Positions 63,953 through 64,000 of a DNA stretch of 64,000 nucleotides are shown one piece after another. The notes under the pieces are model-generated. The model did not search any database. It was not told the origin of the DNA and saw nothing but the letters and a program-made list of their open reading frames with translations. Source of the stretch: Nitrospira sp. (GTDB lineage Bacteria > Nitrospirota > Nitrospiria > Nitrospirales > Nitrospiraceae); the NCBI GenBank assembly GCA_016873515.1, contig VGXB01000002.1, positions 1 through 64,000 of the forward strand, written 5' to 3'. The stretch's first letter is position 1. Each line of letters begins with the position of its first letter. The position numbers were made by a program, and so were the translations under genes.

Positions 63953-64000
63953 GTTCAATGTCTTTGTTGCCGATTGGGTTCCCTAGAGGAGTGATGAGTG

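Overview
The window is about 64 kb of a bacterial chromosome with roughly 57-60 % GC. It carries ordinary housekeeping operons and an unusually large number of decayed genes. Gene content and protein sequences look most like Nitrospirota, probably a Nitrospira-like nitrite oxidiser: a hopanoid C-3 methylase, a citramalate synthase, the hom-thrC-(phosphoglycerate-mutase-like)-lysC cluster, and a pair of exported proteins I know only from that kind of genome. This assignment is from recollection of the families and was not tested by a search.

Left part, 1-28 kb, is an accessory-like landscape. It opens with an exported SnoaL/SgcJ-type protein whose domain is duplicated in frame with perfect nucleotide identity over at least 400 bases; this gene runs off the left edge. 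A truncated paralogue follows, then a MpsC-like protein, a higA antitoxin whose toxin is only a stub, selO (with a relic of a second selO start), two hydrolases and ettA. The ettA stop codon coincides with the end of a decayed IS3-family element. Further right are an RmlD-like reductase, a DUF1295 membrane protein, small lipoproteins, a lipocalin, hpnR, the tldD/tldE protease pair, a TPR protein, an exported MsrA, an aminotransferase, a cupredoxin and a ferredoxin. Between them lie broken genes for an MBL-fold hydrolase, a lytic transglycosylase and a CBS-domain protein.

Middle part, 28-39.6 kb, is the translation and RNA-decay block: Rieske protein, a chagasin-like protein and D-amino-acid aminotransferase, then a promoter plus attenuator-like hairpin, rimP-nusA-infB-(broken DUF503 gene)-rbfA-truB-rpsO-pnp and an M16 peptidase. 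From 40.0 to 41.2 kb lie two exported proteins of unknown function, closed by a strong terminator. On the minus strand, 41.3-47.2 kb, pdxJ-nnrDE-tsaE-lapA-mutS form one tightly packed unit.

Right part, 47.4-64 kb, starts from a good sigma-70 promoter and runs alaC-hom-thrC-apgM-like-lysC and then cimA: alanine, homoserine/threonine, aspartate and isoleucine synthesis. No thrB is present, and the mutase-like protein sits where homoserine kinase is expected, with some canonical metal ligands missing. Next come ihfA with its own promoter, a MerR regulator, tRNA-Pro(GGG), surE, dedA, cysS, rlmB, a receiver-less LuxR-type regulator and phoH-ybeY-ftsY. The window ends in a broken response-regulator gene.

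At least ten gene relics with stops or frameshifts lie next to intact core genes, so ongoing gene loss explains them better than poor sequence quality.
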